Assembly: GCF_024220585.1 (NCBI RefSeq)
Contig: NZ_JAMXKF010000007.1
Coordinates: 306,776-370,775 of the forward strand
Source: Dyadobacter diqingensis
GTDB taxonomy: Bacteria; Bacteroidota; Bacteroidia; Cytophagales; Spirosomataceae
DNA: 64,000 bases
Reading direction: 5' to 3'
Shown here: positions 9,294-17,314 of the stretch, one piece after another
Position numbering within the stretch: the first letter of the stretch is position 1
Layout of the letters: every line of letters starts with the position of its first letter
Position numbers and translations under genes: made by a program
The notes under the pieces: generated by a model
What the model saw: only the letters and a program-made list of their open reading frames with translations
Told to the model about the DNA's origin: nothing
Databases searched by the model: none

Positions 9294-12011
9294 ATGACAA
9301 CAGCTACGATCAAACGCAGGGATTTTTTACGTCAGGGAAGTTTGCTGACAACAGGATTGTTCATCATGCGTAACGCAGGCTGGGCCAACGCACTGAAACC
9401 GGACGGATATCCGCTTCATAACATTCCTGTAAATAAAAATCTGAATCCGGCGTGGATCAAAGATCTGTATAAACGAGGTAAGGCAACCATATATCTCAAA
9501 AGCAAAAACGAGCTGAAATATATTGGCATGCCGGTGGGCGGTCTCCATGCCGGAACGGTCTACCTCGGAGGTGACGGGCGGTTATGGTTATGGCAAATCT
9601 ACAACGAAACCGAGGAGTCTAAAAATGAGGGAATTGATCCTAAAACGGTACTTTGGAACGATGGAAAAGAAGTCAGAAAAATACGGTCACGTGACGGCTC
9701 GGCTTACATAGAACCCGCCATTGCCAATAACAAAAGAGTTTTGGAGCAGGGTTTCGCCATCCGGATTAAATATCAGGGTAAAACCATCATCAAGGAACTC
9801 AATGAAGAGCATTGGGATGAAATAAGTTTTGAAGCGACCTACCCCATCGCAACCGTCAAGTACATCGATGCGAAATTGCCAGTTGAAGTTACCCTGAAAG
9901 CCTATTCGCCCTTCATTCCGCTGGATGCGGATAACTCGTCACTTCCTGCTACCATTATCCGCATATCCATCAAAAACACTTCCAGGGAAAAGGTTGATGT
10001 TTCGCTGATCGGATGGATGGAAAACGGAGCGAGCAAGCTTTCTGCGAAAACGGGCGACGGTTTTAAGACAAGCAGCCTGAAAAAATCGGACAAATTCACC
10101 GGCATTTTTTCAGCGTTTAATACTTCAAAACAGGAGTTAACCAGGGCAGTTGATTATGGAACAACCAGTTTTGCAATCATCAATAATCAGGCAGGTGTAA
10201 ATACCTCTTTTTCTCCGTGGCCGGTTTCCGATGGCAGTTTTGATATTCTTTCCGATGAAAACGCTGAAAAAGATGCGACCGAAATATTAACCGGTGCCTT
10301 GGTTTCTGCCAAAAGTCTGGCTCCCGGCATGTCACAAAATGAAGATTTCGTCATCAGCTGGCATTTTAATAATCCCAATGAAAATTTAAAAAAACTGGTA
10401 AAGGATGCACACGAAGGTTATTACTATGGCAAGCGTTTTGCCGATGCCCAGGCTGTAACGCACTACATCGCCGATCATTTCGAAAAACTCACTTCCGAAA
10501 CCGAACGCTGGCAACAAACCTGGAACGACTCGACGCTGCCACACTGGTTTTTGGAAAGGACTTTTGTCAACATCGGAACACTTTCTACGGCCAATACCTA
10601 TCGTTTTGCGAGCGGGCGTTTCTGGGCATGGGAAGGCGTAGGCGCCTGTGCCGGAACCTGTACGCATGTATGGCAATATGCCCAGGCTATGGGCAGGATT
10701 TTTCCGGAATTGGAGCGGACGCTTCGCCAGCATGTAGACCTTGGTGTGGGTTTCAAAGATTCGGGTGCGATCATTTTCAGGGCTGAAAACGAAAACCGTC
10801 CGGCCATCGACGGGCAGGCTGGCACGATTCTCCGTTTTTATCGCGAACATCAGATGTCGGCCGACAGTCAGTTCCTGGAAAGCAACTGGCCGAAAATAAA
10901 AACCGCTATCCGGTTTATGCTCGCCCAGGACAAAAACGGGGACGGTATGACGGACACGCCCATGGAAAATACGCTGGACGCAGTTTGGGAAGGAGAAATT
11001 GCCTGGATTGTAGGACTTTGCATCGCTGCTGCCAGAGCCGGACAAGCGATGGCGGAAGATATCAGCGACACTGATTTTACCAAAATCTGCCAGGAATATG
11101 TGGCGAAAGGGAAACAGAACATGGAAGAAAAACTGTTTAACGGCGAGTACTTTATCCATAGGCCCGATGCCAAAGAAGGCCGTAAAAGTCTGGGCTCTTA
11201 CAATACCTGCCACATTGATCAGGTTTATGGACAAAGCTGGGCGCATCAGGTTGGTTTGCCGCGGGTTTTGGATAAAGACAAAACCATTTCCGCGCTGAAA
11301 GCTTTATGGAAATATAATTTCACGACCGATGTCGGGCCCTATATTAAATCACATCACGGCGGTCGTCCCTACGCCGTTGCGGGAGAAGGCGGGATGATCA
11401 TGAACACCAATCCCCTGAATGAACCCAAACCCTTCGGTGAAAATGTGACCTGGCAGCTCGGTTATTTTCATGAATGTATGACCGGTTTTGAGCATCAGGT
11501 TGCCGCGCATATGATGGCGGAAGGCATGACTGACGAAGCATTAACCCTGACACGTTTTATTCATGACCGTCATCATGCCGCCAAAAGAAACCCGTACAAC
11601 GAAATTGAATGCAGCGACCACTATGCCAGGGCAATGGCCAGTTATGGGACATTCATTTCGGCTTGCGGTTTCGAATATCACGGTCCTAAAAAATACATGA
11701 GATTTGTTCCAAAAATCTCTCCTGACAACTTCAAAGCACCTTTCACAAGCGCCAAAGGCTGGGGTACAATTTCGCAATCGCGCTTGAATGGAAAACAAAG
11801 AAACGTAATCAAAATCGTTTATGGAGATCTTTCGCTCAAATCCGTAGGACTAGCGCCGGCACCCGGTTTAATTCCGAAAAACGCCTTGGTCACACTAAAC
11901 GGCAAAATTCAGAAAGCAACTTTGCACCAGCAGGAAAATAGATTTTTAATCGAATTGGAAAGCGAGATTCATATAAAAACTGGCGGTTTGTTAGAAATAA
12001 ATCTGAGCTGA
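9294..12011 (+). CDS. GH116-family glycosidase (GBA2-like), Tat-exported
   Basis: 905 aa from the ATG at 9294. The longer frame from 9240 overlaps the sulfatase gene and would bury the signal, so 9294 is preferred. The N-terminus has a twin-arginine motif, RRDFLRQ, then a hydrophobic stretch ending GWANA, indicating folded export to the periplasm. An N-terminal beta-sandwich (about 60-360) precedes a toroid with GBA2-like motifs: CTHVWQYAQAMGRIFPELER, NGDGMTDTPMENTLD and HECMTGFEHQVAAHMM. GH116 enzymes are retaining beta-glucosidases, beta-xylosidases or glucosylceramidases. It probably trims oligosaccharides imported by the SusC/D pair. Its stop lies 14 bp before a relic of a LytTR gene. Confidence 0.88.
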   Translation: MTTATIKRRDFLRQGSLLTTGLFIMRNAGWANALKPDGYPLHNIPVNKNLNPAWIKDLYKRGKATIYLKSKNELKYIGMPVGGLHAGTVYLGGDGRLWLWQIYNETEESKNEGIDPKTVLWNDGKEVRKIRSRDGSAYIEPAIANNKRVLEQGFAIRIKYQGKTIIKELNEEHWDEISFEATYPIATVKYIDAKLPVEVTLKAYSPFIPLDADNSSLPATIIRISIKNTSREKVDVSLIGWMENGASKLSAKTGDGFKTSSLKKSDKFTGIFSAFNTSKQELTRAVDYGTTSFAIINNQAGVNTSFSPWPVSDGSFDILSDENAEKDATEILTGALVSAKSLAPGMSQNEDFVISWHFNNPNENLKKLVKDAHEGYYYGKRFADAQAVTHYIADHFEKLTSETERWQQTWNDSTLPHWFLERTFVNIGTLSTANTYRFASGRFWAWEGVGACAGTCTHVWQYAQAMGRIFPELERTLRQHVDLGVGFKDSGAIIFRAENENRPAIDGQAGTILRFYREHQMSADSQFLESNWPKIKTAIRFMLAQDKNGDGMTDTPMENTLDAVWEGEIAWIVGLCIAAARAGQAMAEDISDTDFTKICQEYVAKGKQNMEEKLFNGEYFIHRPDAKEGRKSLGSYNTCHIDQVYGQSWAHQVGLPRVLDKDKTISALKALWKYNFTTDVGPYIKSHHGGRPYAVAGEGGMIMNTNPLNEPKPFGENVTWQLGYFHECMTGFEHQVAAHMMAEGMTDEALTLTRFIHDRHHAAKRNPYNEIECSDHYARAMASYGTFISACGFEYHGPKKYMRFVPKISPDNFKAPFTSAKGWGTISQSRLNGKQRNVIKIVYGDLSLKSVGLAPAPGLIPKNALVTLNGKIQKATLHQQENRFLIELESEIHIKTGGLLEINLS

Positions 12012-12024
12012 TTTTCGGATTAGA

Positions 12025-12146
12025 TCACTGCCCCAGCCAGCTCTTGAAACTTTGCACTTTCTCACGACTTATTGAAATATCGTTTTCATGACAATGCGCT
12101 AAGTGAATTTTCTGGTTTGCGTTATAAACGTGAAACTGTACCAGAG
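12025..12146 (-). pseudogene. Relic of a LytTR response-regulator 3' end
   Basis: On the minus strand this stretch encodes NQKIHLAHCHENDISISREK followed by VQSFKSWLGQ and a stop. The intact LytTR gene at 16540-17295 ends LKIQLEHCHDNDILISREKM then QSFKGWLGQ. About 90 bp align at roughly 82% by eye, and the similarity continues a few bases past the stop codon. The reading frame upstream runs into a dispersed repeat (GATTGCAAGTCGTGG) and no receiver domain is present. It is therefore a tail without a body, left by duplication, insertion or deletion. It lies in the same orientation as the intact gene, on the far side of the accessory island. Confidence 0.8.
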
Positions 12147-12181
12147 CCGATTGCAAGTCGTGGTTAATTGTTATTTAATTT

Positions 12182-12787
12182 TCAGTAAAACCGGCCGAAA
12201 ACAAGATTCAATTCCAGTCCGTTTATCATTTTTACCTTATTAACATTAGAATACAATCCCAAACCTATACCGATGTTTTTGTGAGGACTAAAAATAACTT
12301 TCACTTTGGCAGCCAACCCAATGCCTGTCTTTGACAAACGGTATTCGTCGTAGTTCCGGCCAAAAAAGCTTGGGGAAATTGCTTTGAAATATGTTTGATT
12401 ATAGATGGTCACGGAAGGACCCGCTTCCAGAATATATGCAGTACGCTTATCAAGAGAATTAAATGCCTTTAGCGCACGCGAGGAAAAAATAAATACGTCA
12501 TCTTTTGGGGTACAATTCCCGAACAAACACAAACCAGGCTTATAACCCGAAGGTAAATTTTGAGCTTTAATAGCAGCAAAAGTACCGTCCAAACTAAGTC
12601 CCAGACCTTTATTAAAAACAATACTTACACTCCCTTGCCCAAATACTCCGGGAGCACTTATCACCGCACCTAACCCTCCATAAAATTTGCGTACCGGCCA
12701 AGTCGTACTTTTAGTTTTGTAGTCTTGCCCCATAAGGCCAGAACTGACTAACAAAAGGTTAAAAAAATAAAGTATAGTTTTCAACAT
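12182..12787 (-). CDS. Putative outer-membrane beta-barrel protein, unrecognised family
   Basis: 201 aa. A signal peptide (about residues 1-20, ending LMGQ) is followed by alternating hydrophobic/polar segments and a terminal ...LELNLVFGRFY, the aromatic ending common in outer-membrane barrels. Two cysteines (CLFGNC) lie near the middle. No known family was recognised. It belongs to the accessory island, is AT-rich compared with the flanks, and lies 57 bp downstream of the small lipoprotein gene on the same strand, so the two may be co-transcribed. Confidence 0.6.
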   Translation of the reverse strand: MLKTILYFFNLLLVSSGLMGQDYKTKSTTWPVRKFYGGLGAVISAPGVFGQGSVSIVFNKGLGLSLDGTFAAIKAQNLPSGYKPGLCLFGNCTPKDDVFIFSSRALKAFNSLDKRTAYILEAGPSVTIYNQTYFKAISPSFFGRNYDEYRLSKTGIGLAAKVKVIFSPHKNIGIGLGLYSNVNKVKMINGLELNLVFGRFY

Positions 12788-12844
12788 CGCTCGATTAATC
12801 TTAAAAATGGAACACTTTTGAAGTTCTGCCTACGAAAACCTCTA

Positions 12845-13024
12845 TTAATCGCCTTGACTATACCAATCCCAAGTACCATCCGGTATCCACACTTTCCCAT
12901 TCACCTTACAGGAAAAGGTGTTCTTCCCTTCCTGTGTAGTAGGCGTCAGATCTGGTCCTTTGTCACAGCCCCAGAAAAGCAGCAGAAGTGCTAACGCCGG
13001 TAGATGTAGGTTTACATCTTTCAT
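12845..13024 (-). CDS. Small lipoprotein, probably the truncated N-terminus of a larger family member
   Basis: A 59-aa frame not long enough to stand out. It starts at ATG 13024 with a hydrophobic core and a lipobox ending LLLFWGC, the cysteine being residue 20, then DKGPDLTPTTQEGKNTFSC and KVNGKVWIPDG. Bacteroidota have many 150-200 aa lipoproteins that begin in this way (Asn-Thr-Phe-x-Cys then Asn-Gly-Lys-x-Trp), so the stop after 59 residues suggests a broken gene rather than a complete one. No convincing continuation was found in the other two frames downstream. It precedes the putative barrel gene on the same strand. Confidence 0.55.
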   Translation of the reverse strand: MKDVNLHLPALALLLLFWGCDKGPDLTPTTQEGKNTFSCKVNGKVWIPDGTWDWYSQGD

Positions 13025-13210
13025 TTCGGTTGTCTAGTTTAGAAGTGAGATATCTATTTGACTTACCTGTATTTCAGTGTATTTTCATAGGCTAAGTATT
13101 TATCTTGTCGATTTCTGAGAACATGGGAAAGTTAATCCCATCAAAAGGATTTACATCTTGTGATACAACAACATTTCAGCTTGTTCTACGACAATATTTT
13201 TACTTGCTTT

Positions 13211-13305
13211 GATTTGCAATCGGAGCGGTTATCGCTCAACATTTATAGCGCTGCTATTACAATCATTACAACTGACCCGGATCGAAAATCGGGGCGAGCC
13301 GGGTC
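13211..13305 (+). repeat. Dispersed intergenic repeat, copy 2 (REP/MITE-like)
   Basis: Begins GATTTGCAATCGGAGCGG and ends AAATCGGGGCGAGCCGGG. It aligns over about 95 bp with the better preserved copy at 16421-16518, sharing the blocks TTTGCAATCGG, CTGACCCGGATCG and AAATCGGGGCGAGC. The left inverted terminus is less well conserved than in the 16.4-kb copy. Confidence 0.75.
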
Positions 13306-13342
13306 AATCGTTGTCATGACAGAGCGCTAACTGGATTTTACA
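13306..13342 (-). pseudogene. Second short relic of a LytTR 3' coding end
   Basis: On the minus strand the sequence reads CKIQLALCHDND and then a stop; the intact LytTR gene has LKIQLEHCHDNDI at the matching place. At the DNA level CGTTGTCATGACAGAGCGCT aligns with the first relic at 12080-12110 with few differences. It lies directly next to a copy of the dispersed repeat. The match is short, but it agrees both in protein frame and with two other copies in the same 4.5 kb. Confidence 0.6.
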
Positions 13343-13403
13343 ACTAATCGTCACATAAATGTGTCTGACGTTAAATGAGTTAGCAAACCAAACGATTCAT
13401 AAC

Positions 13404-13967
13404 ATGATACCTTTCAGATACTTCGGAAAATTACTATTGTCAACCTTTGGAATTCTGCTAATAGCCGTCAGTTGCAATAATGCAGATGTAGATGCGAAAA
13501 AAAGACCGGTTTCTGTTGTATATGGTATAGTAAATAAGGAGGGAGTCAGGACAAACAGAGTAAACAAAGGCGAAAATTTTGTTTTCAGCCTGGTCATCAC
13601 CAATACTTCGGATGAAGATTGGTATGTAGATCATGGATCGGTCATTAGCTCCAATTTCACAGAACTATACAAAAAGTCGGGTAGCGGATCAGATAGCTTA
13701 CTTGGTCCAGCCTATTTATCCGCGTTGTGTTCTTTTCAGAGTGGGGTATTCATACCTGCTAAGGGTACGTATGAAGTTAATATTCCCTGGGTTGAGGACA
13801 AATCCCTTACAAAGGTTCCTTCCTGTGGTTTATCAACAAAACAAAATAGTTATTTGAGTGAGGGCCAATACACAACCAAAATAGAGGGTGCAATTAAAGT
13901 ATTCCGCGCCGACATTACCCGCGAAATTTCTCTAAATGAATATAACCTTACCTTTCAAGTGCAGTAG
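13404..13967 (+). CDS. Unknown lipoprotein with a predicted Ig-like domain
   Basis: 187 aa from ATG 13404; the upstream ATG at 13359 would put 15 polar residues before the signal peptide and is less likely. A hydrophobic segment ends in lipobox IAVSC, so it is probably lipid-anchored. The mature part looks like one beta-sandwich: GENFVFSLVITNTSDEDWYV ... FIPAKGTYEVNIPW, a pattern seen in BsuPI-like and other Ig-like domains. No family was recognised. It is an island gene flanked on both sides by dispersed repeats. Confidence 0.65.
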   Translation: MIPFRYFGKLLLSTFGILLIAVSCNNADVDAKKRPVSVVYGIVNKEGVRTNRVNKGENFVFSLVITNTSDEDWYVDHGSVISSNFTELYKKSGSGSDSLLGPAYLSALCSFQSGVFIPAKGTYEVNIPWVEDKSLTKVPSCGLSTKQNSYLSEGQYTTKIEGAIKVFRADITREISLNEYNLTFQVQ

Positions 13968-13986
13968 TTGGTCATGAGGCTTTGAT

Positions 13987-14095
13987 TGTAAGACTTGTCC
14001 TGTTCGCGTTCTGTTACAATGGTAGTTTTCAGATTCGCGTTGTAAACGCTGGCCCATATCCGCCCCGATTGCAAATCGTGGCGAACGTGGTTTAT
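13987..14095 (-). repeat. Dispersed intergenic repeat, copy 3, inverted
   Basis: Contains CGCCCCGATTGCAAATCG followed by TGGCG, an imperfect palindrome, and GCGTTGTAAACGC. These are the reverse complement of the core blocks in the copies at 13211 and 16421. It lies between the lipoprotein gene and the 209-aa gene. Confidence 0.7.
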
Positions 14096-14117
14096 CAAAT
14101 TTTAAACTATTTGCAGT

Positions 14118-14747
14118 ATGTTGAGTTTATTCAAAAGATCTAAAATAGAAGATTGGGAAATTCTGCTTTTAAAAAATACTATAAAACAACTACCAGAAGA
14201 ATTTCACATCTTCATTGAACAAATTAATGCTCAGGTGTTCAGTGGAGTGTTAACCGGTATGAGTGATCTTCCGGGTTATGTAGCTTTTTCATATAACTCA
14301 AAAGTCATATCTCTATTTGAGAAAAAGGAAGAGAAAAATTATAAAATAACCGGTATCAAAGTTTACGATAGCAGATCTAAGAGTAATTTAAAATATTCAA
14401 TTTATATTTCATCAGGAGTTATCAACGGTTATTCTATTGAAGGGGCCGATAAATACTCCTTAGATCTGGTAAAAATAGATGTCTCTAGGTTTAAATTAGT
14501 ATTAATAAGTAATAATGATTTTAAAGAAATAAGCCAGTTATTGGATTCTTTGGAAGTTAAACTTTTAAATCCCGCTGACATATATACCGTATTATTAAAT
14601 GATAAGGTGTATTATCATTTAATAGACTTGGAGGATGGTGACTTTATTGGAATGGATACGGGAAAAATGTTTTATAAAATAACTCATGACCCCTTTGAAA
14701 TAATTCAAATTCATAAGAGTTTAAATCAAATACTTGAAACCTTTTAA
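14118..14747 (+). CDS. Unknown cytoplasmic protein of the accessory island
   Basis: 209 aa with no signal peptide or membrane segment. It is rich in Lys, Ile, Asn and Ser, in keeping with the AT-rich DNA. The C-terminal half (YHLIDLEDGDFIGMDTGKMF ... KITHDPFEI) loosely recalls SMI1/KNR4 (SUKH) immunity-type proteins, but key features could not be confirmed and no assignment is made. It is framed by dispersed repeats at 13987-14095 and 14765-14820. Confidence 0.6.
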   Translation: MLSLFKRSKIEDWEILLLKNTIKQLPEEFHIFIEQINAQVFSGVLTGMSDLPGYVAFSYNSKVISLFEKKEEKNYKITGIKVYDSRSKSNLKYSIYISSGVINGYSIEGADKYSLDLVKIDVSRFKLVLISNNDFKEISQLLDSLEVKLLNPADIYTVLLNDKVYYHLIDLEDGDFIGMDTGKMFYKITHDPFEIIQIHKSLNQILETF

Positions 14748-14764
14748 ATTGTTTTAACATCAAC

Positions 14765-14820
14765 CTTTGCAAATCGGAGCGAGCTGGTCATCGCTTAATC
14801 CTCAAACCCAACTCGCTCCA
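14765..14820 (+). repeat. Dispersed intergenic repeat, copy 4, partial
   Basis: TTTGCAAATCGGAGCGAGCT matches the right terminus of the repeat family. GGAGCGAG (14776-14783) and CTCGCTCC (14812-14819) form a perfect 8-bp inverted repeat around a 28-bp loop. It separates two unknown genes. Confidence 0.65.
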
Positions 14821-14845
14821 TAAAATCAAAATTAAAGAAGGAACC

Positions 14846-15907
14846 ATGAGAGAAATCTATTTCAATTCAGATATTACCCCTAAGGCGACAAATGAAATAA
14901 AGTTATTGGCACTGTATTACGATAAAATTAATATAGTGAATGATGCCGTTTACAGCCCGAAATTTGAAAATATCAACGGAGAATTTAAGTATACAGGAAT
15001 TGACGACCTTCAGTTTATTCCCAAATCTTTTGAAACGGACTATAAGATGCTCATTGACGAAAATCTAATTTCAATTACTAGGAGAAATGAAAACGAGGAG
15101 GATGAATATGAAAAAATGTTTTCAGAAAAAATTAGCACCTTGGTAAATGGAAATTTTGATTTAATTTTCCCCAATCACCCGACAGAGGATAATAGTAAGA
15201 TAATCACGGAGGAAGTCTATGATATAATGAAACACATGTTAGGTTTTGATTGGGGTAAGCCAGTTGAGAGGGACTATATTTGGTGGTATTATGCCTTTAA
15301 ACTTAAATGGTTTGTCAAACTTCTGATAGAAGGAAAAACCTGTATTAGCAGTAGCAATAATTTGAATACCTTGCTTTCTAACTTTCTAAAGGAGATAAAC
15401 GTATCAAATTTTGATTTTGGAGCAAGTGGTGTAAGAAAATCTCTCGCACTTGATGCATTAAAAATCAGTTTACCAAATCCAGACATATTAAGTTTTGAAG
15501 ACATTCTGGAATTGAAATACAGGCTTAAAGACGAATTAAGTTTATTCTATCAAACTATAAATTCAATTGAGGTTAAGCATAAAGAGCTATTTAGTACAAA
15601 AATAGATGACAAGGAGTATCAGAGCATTTTTTTTAGCGAGATTCAGAAACCATTCACTGAATTGGAAAGCAAAATGAAAAATCTAAAAAGCAAGACCTTT
15701 AGAAAATTCATTGAAAAAATGCAAAATCCCACAACCTACGTTCCATTAATAGGAACAGTTGTTGCGAGTGTGCCCATTCATTATGCGTTACTTGCTTCGC
15801 TGGGGATGACTAGCGGACTATCATATCTGGAATATAAAGAAGAGAAAAGAGACGCTTCCAACAACGGGCTTTATTTCTTGTTAAAAATTAGCCAGCAACA
15901 AATCTAA
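14846..15907 (+). CDS. Unknown 353-aa island protein with a hydrophobic C-terminal segment
   Basis: Starts at ATG 14846 behind a good GAAGGA ribosome binding site. The N-terminus (ALYYDKINIVNDAVYSPKF) slightly resembles DUF6236-type proteins, which open with an 'ALLYWDKI' motif, but this is a weak impression only. The middle is acidic and helical. Residues about 296-325 form a glycine/alanine-rich hydrophobic segment (PLIGTVVASVPIHYALLASL) that could insert into a membrane. Codon use is AT-rich compared with the flanking PUL. Function unknown. Confidence 0.6.
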   Translation: MREIYFNSDITPKATNEIKLLALYYDKINIVNDAVYSPKFENINGEFKYTGIDDLQFIPKSFETDYKMLIDENLISITRRNENEEDEYEKMFSEKISTLVNGNFDLIFPNHPTEDNSKIITEEVYDIMKHMLGFDWGKPVERDYIWWYYAFKLKWFVKLLIEGKTCISSSNNLNTLLSNFLKEINVSNFDFGASGVRKSLALDALKISLPNPDILSFEDILELKYRLKDELSLFYQTINSIEVKHKELFSTKIDDKEYQSIFFSEIQKPFTELESKMKNLKSKTFRKFIEKMQNPTTYVPLIGTVVASVPIHYALLASLGMTSGLSYLEYKEEKRDASNNGLYFLLKISQQQI

Positions 15908-15969
15908 AAATCTTCACTATTGGTAAAAACTATGTCCCCTCTCACTTTAACAGAACAATACGAATAACT

Positions 15970-16404
15970 ATGGATACCCGATTTGGACACGTTACGTATA
16001 CAAAATTATGTATTAGGCATTCGACGCTGAATTCGTTTTGTAAAGATTTTGAAATTGAAATAGAAAAAAATACTAAATCAACTTCGCAGTCATTCAAGGA
16101 TCATCTGCTGGAAGACAATTTTGTATATTTCTTGTTGGAAAATAAAACGTTCATTCTAATTTATGATTTAGACTATTACAGTGACAAGACTATCGAAATC
16201 ATTGCTAATAAAATTGGAAGGAAAGAACAGGAAATAGAAGAATATTTAAAAATTCGCAAGTATAAAATTGACCCGAAGTATCCATTTCGCTATATTTCTT
16301 CTTATAAAATTGATTATGATTTAGGGGGATATTACAATTTCCTTAAGTATAACAAAGACCTTTTATACGAAGGGAATTTTGAATTTAGACGAAGACCTTC
16401 ATAA
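15970..16404 (+). CDS. Unknown 144-aa island protein
   Basis: Small, charged, no signal peptide or membrane segment. It is rich in Lys, Tyr, Ile and Asp (KIGRKEQEIEEYLKIRKYKI). It starts 62 bp after the preceding unknown gene on the same strand, so the two may form a pair, and ends 16 bp before the best preserved dispersed repeat. No family recognised. The reading frame is clean, in the same AT-rich style as its neighbours. Confidence 0.55.
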   Translation: MDTRFGHVTYTKLCIRHSTLNSFCKDFEIEIEKNTKSTSQSFKDHLLEDNFVYFLLENKTFILIYDLDYYSDKTIEIIANKIGRKEQEIEEYLKIRKYKIDPKYPFRYISSYKIDYDLGGYYNFLKYNKDLLYEGNFEFRRRPS

Positions 16405-16420
16405 CCAATTCATATACCGC

Positions 16421-16518
16421 GCTCGCCCCAATTTGCAATCGGGGCAGTTATGGCTTAGCGTTTATAACGCGGCTATAACAATTATTTAAACTGACCCGGA
16501 TCGCAAATCGGGGCGAGC
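16421..16518 (+). repeat. Dispersed intergenic repeat, reference copy with ~16-bp inverted termini
   Basis: The left end GCTCGCCCCAATTTGC (16421-16436) and right end GCAAATCGGGGCGAGC (16503-16518) are inverted copies with 15 of 16 positions matching. The 98-bp unit also holds the palindrome GCGTTTATAACGC. It ends 21 bp before the stop of the LytTR gene. No transposase is nearby, so it is non-autonomous, REP- or MITE-like. Confidence 0.75.
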
Positions 16519-16539
16519 TGGGCTAATTTTCAGATCAAA

Positions 16540-17295
16540 TCACTGCCCAAGCCACCCCTTAAAACTCTGCATTTTCTCACGGCTTATTAAAATATCATTG
16601 TCATGACAGTGCTCCAACTGAATTTTCAATCGGCTGTTGGAGTAGGTAAAAACCCCATTGATGGCTGCTACGGCACTGATATACTTTCTGTTTAACCTGA
16701 AAAAATGCTCCGGATCAACCATCGTTTCCAGTTCATCGAGGGTATAGTCGACGATGTACTTTTTTCCTTGTCGGGTCATCAGAAAAGACACCTTGTCTTC
16801 GCTGTAAAAAAAGCCGATCTCATCAATGGCGATGGTCTGGATACGCTCTCCTATCTTGACGAGAAATCTGTTTTTATAAACTTTTTGAACCGGTTGCAGC
16901 AAAAGCCGGATTTGGTCGAGCGAAATTTCCGGCGCTTTTCTGCCCGACTGAAATTTGTTCAGGGCGTGTTTCAATTCATCCGGATCAACCGGTTTTAGCA
17001 GATAATCAATACTATTCAGCTTAAAGGCTTTGATGGCATACTGGTCAAAGGCAGTACAGAAAATGATCGGTGCCGTAACTTTTACATGTTCAAAAATCTC
17101 AAAACTGATCCCGTCGGCAAGCTGAATATCCAGAAAAATCAGATCAGGCTGGGGATTGCTGTTCAGCCAGGCCACGGCGGAAGTAATCGTATCCAGATTT
17201 CCGAATATTTCGCAGTCGGGCAGAATCTCCTTTATCAGTTTTACCAGACGCCTGGCAGCCATGTTTTCATCTTCGATGATGAGAATTCGTATCAT
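16540..17295 (-). CDS. LytTR-family response regulator
   Basis: 251 aa from ATG 17295; a TTG at 17307 is in frame, but MIRILIIEDE is the normal receiver start and GAAGA precedes the ATG. An N-terminal CheY-like receiver has the acidic pair in IIEDEN and phospho-acceptor Asp56 in IFLDIQLADG. The C-terminal LytTR DNA-binding domain (about 145-251) has FFYSEDKVSFLMTRQGKKYI and FFRLNRKYI. It is the last gene of a four-gene minus-strand operon, immediately after its LytS kinase. The 3' end is the sequence found duplicated as relics at 12025 and 13306. Confidence 0.95.
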   Translation of the reverse strand: MIRILIIEDENMAARRLVKLIKEILPDCEIFGNLDTITSAVAWLNSNPQPDLIFLDIQLADGISFEIFEHVKVTAPIIFCTAFDQYAIKAFKLNSIDYLLKPVDPDELKHALNKFQSGRKAPEISLDQIRLLLQPVQKVYKNRFLVKIGERIQTIAIDEIGFFYSEDKVSFLMTRQGKKYIVDYTLDELETMVDPEHFFRLNRKYISAVAAINGVFTYSNSRLKIQLEHCHDNDILISREKMQSFKGWLGQ

Positions 17296-17314
17296 TTCTT
17301 CTAACAATAAAACG

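Noticed and set aside
10386..11246. Long minus-strand frame of 286 codons
   Set aside because: It lies wholly inside the GH116 gene, has no family features, and mirrors that gene's GC-biased codons.
12012..16539. Integron-like cassette array (genes separated by repeats)
   Set aside because: No integrase is present, gene orientations are mixed, and the repeats do not show a consistent pair of attC core boxes at cassette boundaries. A REP/MITE-like reading fits better.
12012..16539. Prophage or integrative conjugative element
   Set aside because: No integrase, terminase, capsid, relaxase or transfer gene is visible in the 4.5 kb.
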